DNA of 64,000 nt from the NCBI GenBank assembly GCA_036388675.1, contig DASVRI010000025.1, forward strand, positions 1-64,000. Direction: 5' to 3'. Origin of the DNA: DASVUS01 sp036388675 (GTDB lineage Bacteria > Armatimonadota > Abditibacteriia > Abditibacteriales > Abditibacteriaceae). The position numbers were made by a program, and so were the translations under genes. The notes under the pieces are model-generated. The model was not told the origin of the DNA. It saw nothing but the letters and a program-made list of their open reading frames with translations, and did not search any database. This document shows positions 1-9,045 of the stretch, piece by piece. The first letter of the stretch is position 1. Every line of letters starts with the position of its first letter.

Positions 1-36
1 GGCCTGGTTGCCTTTGGCATCAAAGGCAACCAGGCC
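1..36. repeat. Perfect inverted repeat, 15-bp arms and 6-base loop
   Basis: Bases 1-15 (GGCCTGGTTGCCTTT) are the exact reverse complement of bases 22-36, around the loop GGCATC. No T-run follows, so it is not a typical intrinsic terminator. It lies in the frame that seems to encode the end of a YbbR-like repeat, so it could be coding sequence, a small inserted palindrome, or an assembly artefact at the window edge. Confidence 0.7.
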
Positions 37-571
37 GCCCTGTGATTCGCGACATGCGCATTTTTCCTGAAAGGGTGCAGGTGCGCGCAAGCCTGCAAAA
101 GAATCTCGTGACGCAGCGTGTGCGCGTGCAAGTACGATTGCGCGGCACACCGGCCACAGGTTACGAAGTCGGTGCCGCCACTGCTGATCCCGCACGCGTT
201 CTGTTGCGCGGTCGTCGCGCTGTGCTGCGAAGCTGGCGCCACTCTCGCTTGTTGTCGATGTGAGTGGCGCACGCGACACAATTCAGCGCCGCACCCATGT
301 CACCTTGCCGCGTGGCGTCACGGCTGTCGGCTCGCGCTTCGTGTCCGTGACCATTCCCGTAACGCCTTTGCAGCACGATCAAACATTAGCGCCGCTCGAC
401 GACAGCGGCCAACCGCAGCCACAAACGACACCGGCTATCGGCGCATCGGCTGCTAGTGCATCGGCTGATGACACACCTCTTGTGCAAACAGCTCCGCCGC
501 AAACGGCACCGCCGCAGACAGCGCGCACAGCAACACGGGCAGCAACGCCAACTCCTCTCCCCTTTCGAAGC
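1..571 (+). pseudogene. YbbR/CdaR-like repeat protein, 3' part, frameshifted
   Basis: The reading resembles the last repeats of a YbbR-domain protein, the family of CdaR regulators that sit beside diadenylate cyclase CdaA. The similarity runs through three frames. Frame 1 covers bases 1-42, ending with a TGA at 43. Frame 3 runs from GTG 42 (motifs FPERVQVRAS, GTPATGYEV, PARVLLRG). Frame 2 runs from about 225 (KLAPLSLVVDVSGA, VTLPRGVTAV, VSVTIPV). This implies shifts near 42 and near 215-230. A Pro/Ala/Thr-rich tail follows with no stop in frame, so the reading runs on into the next gene. Either the gene is decayed or the sequence has indels; the 5' part lies outside the window. Confidence 0.5.
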
Positions 572-697
572 GGATGCGGGATTTTAATCGGAGCGTCGCT
601 CCAATTCAGGTTTCTCTGGCGCGTAACGTGCAATGCGGCTGACGGTTCGGTAACGCACTGTGCGACTGTTCCGAGTACTCATGTGGAGAGAACACTG

Positions 698-1438
698 ATG
701 ACCAACGATGCTGATGAGGTTCAACACCAACCTTTCAACGACAAAATGCTGGCGGCTAAGGCCAGGCTGTTGGAGCGCTTCAGGCGTGAGGGCGAACATT
801 ACCAACCGCCGACGCTCAAGACGACACCGGAGCAGCGCCGGTTACGTCGTGTGCCGCCGGGTCAGCATCTGACCAAAGGTTTTCCGGTTCTCGATCTGGG
901 CGTGCAGCCGCAATTCAACTCCCAGACGTGGCGCTTCAAAGTGTGGGGCGACGTGGAAAACCCGATCGAACTTTCGTGGGACGATTGGAAGCAGTTGCCG
1001 CGCGTGCGCCAGACCACCGATTTTCACTGCGTTACAACCTGGAGCAAGCTTGACGTGCAGTGGGGCGGCGTTCGTTTCTCGGATCTTGCCGCGATTGTAA
1101 TGCCAACCGAGAAGGCGAAGTATGTCATTCAGCACGGCGCCGAAGGCTACACCACAAACGCGCCGCTTGAAGAACTGATGGATGACGATGTCCTGATCGC
1201 CGATGAATTTGTGCTCGAACTTAACAGTGTGAACAATGGCTGGCAGCCAATTCCCACCGAGCGCGGCGGCCCCGTGCGCATGATCGTGCCCAAATTGTAT
1301 GCGTGGAAGGGATCGAAGTTTCTCATTGGCATGCGCTTTCAGCAGCACGATGAACCCGGTTTCTGGGAAACACGCGGCTACCATAACCACGCCGACCCGT
1401 GGCGCATGGAACGCTACGGTGCAGAGCGCTCGCGTTGA
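698..1438 (+). CDS. Sulfite-oxidase-like molybdopterin-dependent oxidoreductase
   Basis: A 246-residue protein of the oxidoreductase molybdopterin-binding fold (sulfite oxidase / YedY-YuiH type). The Moco-ligand region is visible as FHCVTTWSKLDVQWGGV, whose Cys is the expected molybdenum ligand. GGPVRMIVPKLYAWKG later in the chain is typical of the family. It has no Tat or Sec signal and no heme domain, so it is probably the soluble short YuiH-like form; the substrate is unknown. The frame is open back to 260, but the upstream part reads as YbbR remnant and spacer. ATG 698 has GGAGAG a few bases upstream and gives a normal N-terminus. GAGTACTC at 673 lies just ahead of the start. Confidence 0.85.
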   Translation: MTNDADEVQHQPFNDKMLAAKARLLERFRREGEHYQPPTLKTTPEQRRLRRVPPGQHLTKGFPVLDLGVQPQFNSQTWRFKVWGDVENPIELSWDDWKQLPRVRQTTDFHCVTTWSKLDVQWGGVRFSDLAAIVMPTEKAKYVIQHGAEGYTTNAPLEELMDDDVLIADEFVLELNSVNNGWQPIPTERGGPVRMIVPKLYAWKGSKFLIGMRFQQHDEPGFWETRGYHNHADPWRMERYGAERSR

Positions 1439-1784
1439 GCCACAAGGCTGTGCCGGTATCAGGCAGTTGAGAAGATCCTTGAAATAGCAATTGAAGCCGG
1501 AAAGACACAGGTTGTCGGCTCTCAAAAGCCTCTGTTCAAGGGATGGATTTCGCCTGCGGACTTTTAGAAACAGCCGTAACAAGTTTAACGTTGCAGTGGT
1601 GCAATCTGTGACATGGTAGAAACTGAAGTGAAGCTCTCGCAGGCAGCAGGACCACACTGACATCGCAATTTACCCGCAAGTGAGAAATGTATATCATCAT
1701 AGAGTGAAGTTGCGATAGGGCATTCTGATCGGCAGTTGTGCAGCAGTCTGGTTGCGCACTACAGGTTTCGCACCAGGAGAAATA
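1439..1784. other. Intergenic stretch, nothing recognised
   Basis: About 345 bases between the molybdopterin oxidoreductase and the unknown gene at 1785. No RNA gene, repeat or strong terminator was seen. A long minus-strand ORF crossing it (842-1663) is a shadow of the oxidoreductase. Confidence 0.5.
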
Positions 1785-2273
1785 ATGCTTACAGAAAGCT
1801 GGCACATATTCATAGAGCAATACCCTCAGATGATGAAGGCGTACCGCCGTATGGCAAAGTTGGACTGGTTCGTAAATGGCCAATGGGTCGCTTTTGTAGG
1901 TCACTACACTAACGGCATCTTCATGCAGGTTTACAAACCTCACTGGTACAACCAGGAGCTTGAGGGCATTCATTTCGAGTTAGCTTTAGATGCCGGGTGC
2001 TTGCAGAACAAGGTGGCAAACATCCAACTTCATATTACGCACAAAAATGTCTTGCCTGATCGGGATCGATTTAATGAATACACTATTCCACGTATGAGTG
2101 AGATGGTCAGTCAGTGGGATGCACGCTACGAGTTATCCCAGGCCAAGCTCTCAGAAAGATTGAATCTCAATGTGCCTTTTACACAATCGAACTTTGCTCA
2201 AAGAATTGCAGATGAAATGACACAGGTCTGTCAGTTGGGCAGTATTATTGACGATGCACTTTCTCAGATGTAA
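1785..2273 (+). CDS. Hypothetical protein, 162 residues
   Basis: I do not recognise a family. The protein begins MLTESWHIFIEQYP and is soluble and slightly acidic, with an aromatic-rich N-terminal half (VNGQWVAFVGHY, QVYKPHWYN). The C-terminal half looks helical. It has no signal peptide or membrane segment. ATG 1785 was chosen over the upstream ATG 1752 because AGGAGA lies 5 bases before it. Base composition is more AT-rich than in the flanking lipid A operon and there is no GAGTACTC inside, so it may be a recent arrival. It is separated by more than 300 bases from the genes on both sides. Confidence 0.65.
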   Translation: MLTESWHIFIEQYPQMMKAYRRMAKLDWFVNGQWVAFVGHYTNGIFMQVYKPHWYNQELEGIHFELALDAGCLQNKVANIQLHITHKNVLPDRDRFNEYTIPRMSEMVSQWDARYELSQAKLSERLNLNVPFTQSNFAQRIADEMTQVCQLGSIIDDALSQM

Positions 2274-2506
2274 GAGCGGTATCATAGACAAACTCAAGAC
2301 ACAGGCAGCACCGCAACATGGCAATTACTCCGACATCTACGTTCAAACAACCCCTATAGAGTGCGTGTTGCTCTGCACTTTCTGCATGTTCAGAATTATG
2401 ATCTGTGCCCTTGGAACACCTGATGTTTCCAACTCTGTGACACGACGCCGTAACTGAGTACTCACTACCTACCCTTTAATGAGTACTCGCATTGTGAAGC
2501 CGGCTT
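2274..2506. other. Intergenic region upstream of the lipid A operon
   Basis: No gene is convincing here. It holds two GAGTACTC sites 25 bases apart (2456 and 2481) just upstream of the predicted operon promoter. No riboswitch or terminator was recognised. Confidence 0.5.
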
Positions 2507-2535
2507 TTGACTTGACCTCTTAAACGGGCTACAAT
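2507..2535 (+). promoter_or_regulatory. Putative sigma-70-type promoter of the lipid A operon
   Basis: TTGACT at 2507-2512 and TACAAT at 2530-2535 are separated by 17 bases, close to the vegetative consensus. Transcription would begin near 2542, about 70 bases before the fabZ-lpxA start. It is the strongest promoter-like pattern seen in the window. Confidence 0.55.
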
Positions 2536-2610
2536 CTCCTGGTAACTCAAACACCTGACAAAAATTGCAGTGCAAGCGCAGCAGCGCAGGCGCATGGAGG
2601 ACAAGCGAGC

Positions 2611-4260
2611 ATGGCGGACGCCGGAACCCAGAACACAGCCCATCAGACCCAGAGCAGCGACACCTCGACCGGAAACGGAGCACCCGAAGTGAGTCCTAAA
2701 AACCCGCGCGTGCAGATGCCGAAGGTGCCATATCCGCCGCTTGCCATGCCGCTGGGTTATGAGGAAATCTGCCAGATCCTGCCGCATCGCTACCCGTTCC
2801 TCCTGGTTGATCGCATCGTTGAACTGGAGCCGGGCCATCGCTGCGTCGGTGTCAAGAATGTCACGGCCAACGAAGAGCACTTCCAGGGTCACTTTCCCGG
2901 ACACCCGGTTATGCCCGGCGTGCTCATTCTGGAAGCCATGGCGCAAGTCGCCGGAGTGCTCACTCTGGTTTCACGCAACACGCCCGGTGCGCTGTCCTAT
3001 TTCGCCGCGATTGAAAAGGCCCGTTTTCGTCATCCGGTGCGCCCCGGCGACCAGTTGATAACCGAAGCCACGCTCAACGTGCTGCGCGGCGACCTGTGCA
3101 AAGTGCATGTGGTGGGACGCGTTGATGAACAAATTGTCGTAGAAAGCGACTATACGTTCATGACACGTTCTGATAACGCCTCCACTTCCGTTGTGCAGAC
3201 CCAGGCGACCGCACTGACCACGCAAGGTGCCGCACCGATGATCTCCGCGTCACCAGTGGTAGCGGCGGTTGTGCCGGACTCAGCGCAAAACGGCACGGCT
3301 CCGGTAACGCAAAGTACGCCGCGGCGCGCCGCCGACAGCGCCGGGTCTGTGCAGGCTGTGGCCAAGCATGGAGATGCGAGTACTTATCACGCGGTTGCCA
3401 ACGCCGCCGCACCGGCGCTGCCCCGCATTGAAGGCGTTATTCCGCCGCGCGAAAGCACAGGACGCACCTTTGTGCATCCCACCGCACTCGTCGATCCAAA
3501 AGCCGAACTGGAAGAAGGCGTCTGGGTCGGGCCATATTGCATCATTGAAGGCGGCACGCGCATCGGCAAGGGCACGATTCTCGAAGCGCATGCCATCATC
3601 AAAAGCGGCACTTCGGTCGGCGAGCGCTGCCGCATCTGGCCGCACGTCATCCTGGGTCACGAGCCGCAGGATGTTAAGTTTCGTGGTCAGGAATCGTTCC
3701 TCAAAATCGGCAACGACAACATTCTGCGCGAGATGGTGACGATTCACCGCGCCACGGGCGAAGGCGCGCAGACCACAATCGGCAACAACAACCTGTTGAT
3801 GGCTTATGTGCACATCGGGCACAACTGTGTCGTGGGCAACAACACGATGATTTCCAACTCGACCGGGCTGTCCGGCCACGTTACGATTGAAGACAAAGTC
3901 GTGATCGGCGGCTTTGTGGGCATTCATCAGTTCGTGCACGTCGGCAAAATGGGCATGATTGGCGGTCTGAGCAAAGTCGTGCAGGACGTGCCGCCTTTCT
4001 GCACCTGCGACGGGCGTCCGGCCAAAGTTCACGGCCTCAACACGCGCGGTCTGCGACGCAATGGAGTGCCGTCGGAAGTGCGCAATCAGGTCAGCACCGC
4101 GTTTAAGCTGCTCTATCGTTCGGGGCTTAATACGTCGCAGGCGCTGGAGCGCATTCATGCCGAAGTGCCACGTAGCGAAACCCTCGATTACTTCATCGAC
4201 TTTGTAGAGCGCGTACGCGAAGGCCGTCTCGGTCGCCAGGACGAAACGCCACACTTCTAA
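2611..4260 (+). CDS. Bifunctional FabZ-LpxA fusion: hydroxyacyl-ACP dehydratase and UDP-GlcNAc acyltransferase
   Basis: A 549-residue fusion. Residues about 40-190 are FabZ, which dehydrates 3-hydroxyacyl-ACP: LPHRYPFLLVD holds the catalytic His59 and LILEAMAQ the catalytic Glu108. A Pro/Ala/Thr-rich linker covers about 195-285. Residues about 287-549 are LpxA, a left-handed beta-helix that transfers hydroxyacyl from ACP to UDP-GlcNAc, the first step of lipid A synthesis. VHIGHNC carries H401 and H404, matching E. coli His122 and catalytic His125. The two activities compete for the same substrate, so the fusion may balance fatty acid and lipid A flux. ATG 2611 has GGAGG 10-14 bases upstream. 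LpxC-FabZ fusions are known in Bacteroidota; FabZ joined to LpxA is less usual. It heads the operon. Confidence 0.93.
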   Translation: MADAGTQNTAHQTQSSDTSTGNGAPEVSPKNPRVQMPKVPYPPLAMPLGYEEICQILPHRYPFLLVDRIVELEPGHRCVGVKNVTANEEHFQGHFPGHPVMPGVLILEAMAQVAGVLTLVSRNTPGALSYFAAIEKARFRHPVRPGDQLITEATLNVLRGDLCKVHVVGRVDEQIVVESDYTFMTRSDNASTSVVQTQATALTTQGAAPMISASPVVAAVVPDSAQNGTAPVTQSTPRRAADSAGSVQAVAKHGDASTYHAVANAAAPALPRIEGVIPPRESTGRTFVHPTALVDPKAELEEGVWVGPYCIIEGGTRIGKGTILEAHAIIKSGTSVGERCRIWPHVILGHEPQDVKFRGQESFLKIGNDNILREMVTIHRATGEGAQTTIGNNNLLMAYVHIGHNCVVGNNTMISNSTGLSGHVTIEDKVVIGGFVGIHQFVHVGKMGMIGGLSKVVQDVPPFCTCDGRPAKVHGLNTRGLRRNGVPSEVRNQVSTAFKLLYRSGLNTSQALERIHAEVPRSETLDYFIDFVERVREGRLGRQDETPHF

Positions 4261-4331
4261 AGTGACGAGTGACGAGTAATGAGTGACGAGTCGGTGTTTC
4301 ACTCATTACTCATTACATATCACTCATCACG
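4261..4331. repeat. Short direct and inverted repeats between lpxA and lpxB
   Basis: The 71-base gap is made of iterations of AGTGACG / GAGTAATGAGTGA. GTAATGAGTGA at 4276-4286 is the exact reverse complement of 4299-4309, so an 11-bp stem with a 12-base loop can form. There is no T-run. It may be a transcript-processing or attenuation structure, or a small repeat insertion. Confidence 0.6.
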
Positions 4332-5546
4332 ATGCCTAATCTTCTCTTTGTTGCCGGTGATCTTTCAGGCGATATTCACGCGGCCATGCTGGCGCGGCGA
4401 GTACTCGAACGCCATCCGGCGTGGAAAATTTATGCGTTGGGCGGTTCGCATTTGCGTGAGGCCGGAGCGCATTTGATTGGCGATACAAGCGGTTGCAGCG
4501 TTATCGGGCTGGTGTCATCGTTGCAACTTGTGCCGCGCGTGCTGAAGTTGCGCCGCCGAGTACTCGAATTTCTTTCGGGTGAACACGTTGACGCGGCTGT
4601 GCTCTGCGACTGGGGCGCATTCAATGGCCGCCTGCTGCCGCAATTGCACGCCGCCAACATTCCCGTGTTGTATTATTTTCCGCCGCGTTCCTGGCAGCGC
4701 AGCGGACAACGCGGCCTGGGCATCGTGCCGTTTGTATCGCGCGTGGCGACGCCATTCGAGTGGTCGGCGCAACGCTTGAACGAAGCGGGCTGTCGCGCCG
4801 AATGGGTGGGGCACCCTTTATTGGAAACGGTGCAACTGCTGCCGCAAGATTCGCCGCAACGCCTGGCTTTGCGCCGCGAGTTCGGTGCGCCGGATGATGC
4901 GAAACTTGTGGCTCTGCTGCCCGGTTCGCGCGCTCTGGAACTGCGCTACATCGCGCCTGCGGTTGCCGGAGCTGTGTCGTTGCTGCGACGTAACTTCAGT
5001 AACTTGCATTTTATCGCTGCAGCGCCGCGCGGTGCCGCATCGAGTACTCGCCAGGAGTTTTCAAATGATGTCTCGATTGTTGAAGGACGTGCGGCACAAC
5101 TTCTCAGCGCTTGTGATGCCGCCATCGTGAAAAGCGGCACGTCTACGCTGGAGGCAGCCGTCGCGGATGCGCCGCAGGTCGTAGTGTATGATGGCCCGAA
5201 GGTGATGCGTTTGCAGGCGCACATCATGGGAATACACAAACGTGTGCCGTTTGTCGCCATGCCCAATATTATCGTGCAGCGCCGCATCGTGCCGGAGTTG
5301 CTGGGTGAAGACTGCACGCCCGCAAACATCGCGCGTGAAGTTTCGTTGCTCCTCGAAGCAGGCGAATCGAGTACTCGTATGCGCACCGATTACGCCCTTG
5401 TGCGTCGCGCGCTGGGCCATGACTTGCCGCTTGGCGCCACGCAGCGCACCGCCGAAATATTGGATGCGATGCTGGAGGACGCTGATGCAGCGCGCTGTGG
5501 TGCGTCGCGAGCCGGTGCGGGACAGGCTGCCGGTGAAACAAGTTAA
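4332..5546 (+). CDS. lpxB: Lipid-A-disaccharide synthase LpxB-like
   Basis: A 404-residue GT19 glycosyltransferase, which joins UDP-2,3-diacylglucosamine and lipid X to give the lipid A disaccharide at the inner membrane face. The N-terminal VAGDLSGDIHAAML matches the GExSGD-type motif of the family. VGHPLLETV, LLPGSRALELRY and VKSGTSTLEAAV are the expected C-terminal nucleotide-sugar binding motifs. The length is usual (about 380-400). The region YYFPPRSWQRSG departs from the usual SPxxWAW pattern. The ORF carries four GAGTACTC sites (4399, 4558, 5042, 5369), read as RVLE or STR. It follows the lpxA stop by 71 bases and precedes msbA by 30. Confidence 0.9.
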   Translation: MPNLLFVAGDLSGDIHAAMLARRVLERHPAWKIYALGGSHLREAGAHLIGDTSGCSVIGLVSSLQLVPRVLKLRRRVLEFLSGEHVDAAVLCDWGAFNGRLLPQLHAANIPVLYYFPPRSWQRSGQRGLGIVPFVSRVATPFEWSAQRLNEAGCRAEWVGHPLLETVQLLPQDSPQRLALRREFGAPDDAKLVALLPGSRALELRYIAPAVAGAVSLLRRNFSNLHFIAAAPRGAASSTRQEFSNDVSIVEGRAAQLLSACDAAIVKSGTSTLEAAVADAPQVVVYDGPKVMRLQAHIMGIHKRVPFVAMPNIIVQRRIVPELLGEDCTPANIAREVSLLLEAGESSTRMRTDYALVRRALGHDLPLGATQRTAEILDAMLEDADAARCGASRAGAGQAAGETS

Positions 5547-5576
5547 ACTTCCCTTGCTTCAAGGGACACAAAACGC

Positions 5577-7559
5577 ATGAACAATCTCAAACGATTGCTG
5601 CCTTATCTTCAAGGACAGCGCAGCACCATCATTAAAGCCGTTATCAGCATGGTTCTTTCGGGCCTGGTCTCGATAGCCATGCTCTATCTCTTTGAAAAGG
5701 TGCTCAAGCAGATTCTTAATGTCGATGCGGCTCGCCCCGACATGGTGATGAAAGCGCTCCGACGAGGACTAAAAGAAGGGCTGTCCGATTCGCAGATCAT
5801 GCTCTACATCCGCCCGATCATGGCTGCGGCTCCCAATCGCGGCCCGGATTTGCAGCGTCTTAACTACTTCGTCCTGATCATGCTCGGCGTTGGAATACTG
5901 GCTGCCGTCACCGACTTTTTTCAGACCTACTTCACCACACGCCTGGGCCAGCGAGTACTCACACGCCTGCGCTCCGATTTGTTCGCTCATTTTCAAAGTC
6001 TCTCCGTCGGGTTCTTCGAGCGCAAGCGCACCGGCGAACTGATGAGCCGCATGACCAACGACCTGTCATCGCTGCAAGGTTTGATGACACAGGCCATCAC
6101 AACCACTGTGCGCGCTCCCATTGCAACGGTTGGCGCCCTGGGCTACATGTTCAGCAAAAACTGGCAGTTGTCGCTGCTGGTGCTGACGATTCTGCCGCCG
6201 ATGGCCTTTCTCATCAATCGCGCCGGCAAGCAGATTCGCAAGTCCACGGCCATGATGCAAAGGCAAATCGGCGAGTTGACCAACTATCTGCAAGAGAAAA
6301 TGTCGGCCATGCGCCTCATCCAGACTTTCGGCACGCAGGACTACGAAATCGCGACTTTTGAGAAGGTAAACCAGGAGTCGTATCGGCGCGCCATGGTGCC
6401 GGCCCGCATCAAAGCGGTTCTCTCGCCCAGCATCGAGTTTCTTGGTTTGCTCGGCGTGATGCTTGCCTTATGGTATGGCGCGCACAGCAAGCCCAACCCC
6501 GAAGAATTGATTGTTTTCCTTTTTGCGGGGCATCGTTCAGCAATGAACCTAAAGGCGCTGGCCAGTTTGACCACCATGTTTCGCAGCGCCGAAGCCGCTA
6601 CCGACCGACTGTTCGAAATGCTCGACACCAAGCCTGAAGTACAGGACACGCCCGGTGCCAAAGACTTGCGCGAGCGCAAAATTCAAGGCCACCTGGTGTT
6701 TGACAATGTGCGCTTCGCTTACGGCAACGGGCCGGAAGTGCTGCATGGCATTTCTTTTGAAGTCAAGCCCGGCGAAGTAGTGGCGCTGGCCGGTCTAAGC
6801 GGTTCGGGCAAAACAACGATTTCCAACCTCGTGCCGCGTCTCTACGACCCCACTGGCGGCAGCGTTTTGCTGGACGGCCTCGACTTACGCTCTGTCACCT
6901 TGAAGTCTCTGCGCTCATACATCGGCGCGGTGCCGCAGGAAACCACGCTATTTCACGGCACTATTCGCGAGAACATCGCCTACGCCCGGCCAGACGCCAC
7001 GCTGGAAGAAGTGATCGAAGCGGCGCGACAGGCTCATGCCGATGAATTCATCCAGAAGCTGCCCGATAAATATGATACGCCCATCGGCGAGCGCGGCGGG
7101 CGTCTGAGCGGCGGACAGCGCCAGCGCATCGCGATTGCGCGCGCTCTGCTGCGCGACCCGCGCATTCTTATTCTGGACGAAGCGACCAGCGCACTCGATG
7201 CCGAAAGTGAATCGCTGGTGCAGGACGCATTGAGTACTCTGATGAAGGGGCGCACGACACTTATCATCGCGCACCGCTTCTCTACTATCCGGCACGCCAA
7301 CAAAATTCTGGTGCTGGAGCAGGGCAACATCGCCGAGTCGGGCACGCACGACGAACTGCTGCAACAGGATGGAATCTACAGTCGCTTGTATCACATGCAA
7401 ACGGCTGCGCGCAGCAGTGATGACGATCAGAATAATGAAACCGGAGCCAATAACGAATCCTCCGGCGGCGACTCTCTTGAACTCGATGGCCTCAATAACG
7501 ATGACATCGATCTCCAGCCCGATTCCAAGGACAACTGGCCGGTGGTGGCCAAAGCGTGA
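5577..7559 (+). CDS. msbA: MsbA-type lipid A flippase (ABC half-transporter)
   Basis: A 660-residue exporter with a fused ABC transmembrane domain (about 1-350) and nucleotide-binding domain (about 370-600). Walker A is GLSGSGKTT near residue 407, the signature is LSGGQRQRIAIARALL near 511, and Walker B is ILILDEATSALD. The family uses a homodimer to flip core-lipid A across the inner membrane. Position between lpxB and kdtA supports this role over a drug exporter. Residues about 610-660 form an Asp/Asn-rich acidic tail not typical of MsbA. The insertion between the first two helices (about residues 40-95) is also long. Its stop overlaps the kdtA start (GTGA). Confidence 0.9.
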   Translation: MNNLKRLLPYLQGQRSTIIKAVISMVLSGLVSIAMLYLFEKVLKQILNVDAARPDMVMKALRRGLKEGLSDSQIMLYIRPIMAAAPNRGPDLQRLNYFVLIMLGVGILAAVTDFFQTYFTTRLGQRVLTRLRSDLFAHFQSLSVGFFERKRTGELMSRMTNDLSSLQGLMTQAITTTVRAPIATVGALGYMFSKNWQLSLLVLTILPPMAFLINRAGKQIRKSTAMMQRQIGELTNYLQEKMSAMRLIQTFGTQDYEIATFEKVNQESYRRAMVPARIKAVLSPSIEFLGLLGVMLALWYGAHSKPNPEELIVFLFAGHRSAMNLKALASLTTMFRSAEAATDRLFEMLDTKPEVQDTPGAKDLRERKIQGHLVFDNVRFAYGNGPEVLHGISFEVKPGEVVALAGLSGSGKTTISNLVPRLYDPTGGSVLLDGLDLRSVTLKSLRSYIGAVPQETTLFHGTIRENIAYARPDATLEEVIEAARQAHADEFIQKLPDKYDTPIGERGGRLSGGQRQRIAIARALLRDPRILILDEATSALDAESESLVQDALSTLMKGRTTLIIAHRFSTIRHANKILVLEQGNIAESGTHDELLQQDGIYSRLYHMQTAARSSDDDQNNETGANNESSGGDSLELDGLNNDDIDLQPDSKDNWPVVAKA

Positions 7560-9004
7560 GCAGCCAGAAAAAGAGCCGGCAACACGCCGCTCACCACACG
7601 TCGCGCGCTGCACCGGGAGAATTATCTTCCATCTCGCGTCGCTCTCGGGCGGTTTACCAGTCGTATAACGCGCTCATTATGCCGCTGCTGCCGGCACTGG
7701 GAGCTTACTCGCTGTGGCGGCGTTACCGACAAGGCAAGTCAGCCGCTTCCGTTGCCGGTTTGTGGGGCCACATATCACCTGAAGTGGAAGCGGCGTTGGC
7801 AAGCGCGACAAGCGAAACAGCAAGTGACACTCCAGACGGCCAGCCGAGTACTCGCGAGGCGCCGCGCATCTGGATTCATGCGGTTTCCGTAGGCGAAACT
7901 TTGGCGGCTCGTCCTGTGGCGCGGGCCTTGCGCGACGCCATTCCCGATTGCCGCATTGCGCTTTCCAGCACGACCGATACCGGACATGAGACTGCACAGG
8001 CCGCGCTACGCGCCGGTGAAGTGGACGCCACGTTTTTCTTTCCTCTCGATGTACCGCTGGCGGTAAAGCGCACGCTGCGCACTGTGCGGCCACACGCCCT
8101 TCTTTTACTGGAAACCGAATTGTGGCCCAACCTGCTGCACCTGGCGCGGCGGCAGGGCGCGCGTACTTTCCTGGTGAATGGGCGCGTGTCGGACAACCTG
8201 TTGCAACGTGCGCCAAAGCTGGCGCGATTGTGGCGCTGGATGATGGCCAACCTCGACGGATTGTTGATGCGCTCGCAGTTCGATGCGCAACGTATGTTGA
8301 AAATTGGTGCACCGAAGTCACGCGTTGCTGTGACGGGCGATGTGAAATTGGATACTCTTCCTGATGTCGAACGAAATGAGCAAGCGCGAACAGAGTGGCG
8401 GCAGACGCTGCACATCGCGCCCGATGCCGCTTTGTGGGTGGCGGGTTCCACGCATCCCGGCGAAGAGGAAATGATTTTTTCCACGTATGCAGCACTGCGG
8501 CGGGAAGTGCCCGACTTGCGCCTGGTGCTGGCACCGCGCCACATCGAGCGCGTGGATGAAATCGAGCAACTGGCGCGGCGACACGAGTTAACTGTGGCGC
8601 GGCGCACGCAGATTGAAAGCACTCAGCCAAACGATGTGATTCTTCTCGACACGGTTGGCGAGTTGAGTGCTCTGTATGCGGCAGGCGACGTGGCGTTTGT
8701 CGGTGGCAGCCTTATCGAGCGCGGCGGCCACAACGTGCTGGAGCCGGTGCTACGCGGCGTGCCGGTTGTGTTCGGGCCGCACGTCGCCAACTTTCGCGGT
8801 GCCGCGGCTTTTGCACAGGAATCGGGCGCCGGGCGCATGGTGAATGATGTCTCGGAATTGACTAACGCAGTGCTCAACTGGCTGCAAGACGCCGATGCGC
8901 GCCGCGCCGCAACCGAAAACGCACGCCTGTTACTGCGCGCACATTGTGGTGCGGCACAACGCGTCGCCGAGCAGGTGGCGCAGTCGCTGCAACATCGGGC
9001 ATAG
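7556..9004 (+). CDS. kdtA: 3-deoxy-D-manno-octulosonic acid transferase
   Basis: A 482-residue GT30 enzyme (KdtA/WaaA) that transfers Kdo from CMP-Kdo to lipid IVA. An N-terminal hydrophobic anchor follows YQSYNALIMPLLPALG. HAVSVGETLAARPV contains the conserved Glu114 that acts as the catalytic base in this family. Later motifs are LLLETELWPNLL, VNGRVSDN, GSTHPGEEE and VGGSLIERGGHNVLEP. GTG 7556 overlaps the msbA TGA by four bases, indicating translational coupling. The leader of about 35 residues is longer than usual, so an internal start is possible. Its product is used by LpxL-type late acylation, for which two genes follow. Confidence 0.92.
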   Translation: MSSQKKSRQHAAHHTSRAAPGELSSISRRSRAVYQSYNALIMPLLPALGAYSLWRRYRQGKSAASVAGLWGHISPEVEAALASATSETASDTPDGQPSTREAPRIWIHAVSVGETLAARPVARALRDAIPDCRIALSSTTDTGHETAQAALRAGEVDATFFFPLDVPLAVKRTLRTVRPHALLLLETELWPNLLHLARRQGARTFLVNGRVSDNLLQRAPKLARLWRWMMANLDGLLMRSQFDAQRMLKIGAPKSRVAVTGDVKLDTLPDVERNEQARTEWRQTLHIAPDAALWVAGSTHPGEEEMIFSTYAALRREVPDLRLVLAPRHIERVDEIEQLARRHELTVARRTQIESTQPNDVILLDTVGELSALYAAGDVAFVGGSLIERGGHNVLEPVLRGVPVVFGPHVANFRGAAAFAQESGAGRMVNDVSELTNAVLNWLQDADARRAATENARLLLRAHCGAAQRVAEQVAQSLQHRA

Positions 9005-9006
9005 GA

Positions 9007-9035
9007 GATTCGAGTACTCGTCGAGTACTCGAATC
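9007..9035. repeat. Hairpin built from two GAGTACTC palindromes
   Basis: GATTCGAGTACTCG (9007-9020) is followed by one T and then its exact reverse complement (9022-9035). Each arm contains a whole GAGTACTC. It sits three bases after the kdtA stop and 10 bases before the next start. No T-run follows, so it is not a standard terminator; it may be a cruciform or mRNA stem inside the operon. Confidence 0.85.
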
Positions 9036-9045
9036 GGGAGAGAAG

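Noticed and set aside
842..1663. Long minus-strand ORF (273 codons) opposite the molybdopterin oxidoreductase
   Set aside because: It mirrors the codon structure of the real gene, has no family similarity and no ribosome binding site.
3280..4302. 340-codon minus-strand ORF opposite lpxA
   Set aside because: An antisense shadow of the LpxA hexapeptide repeats; His/Val/Ala-rich composition comes from complementing Gly/Ile/Val codons.
6948..7613. 221-codon minus-strand ORF opposite msbA
   Set aside because: Shadow of the nucleotide-binding domain; no motif of its own.
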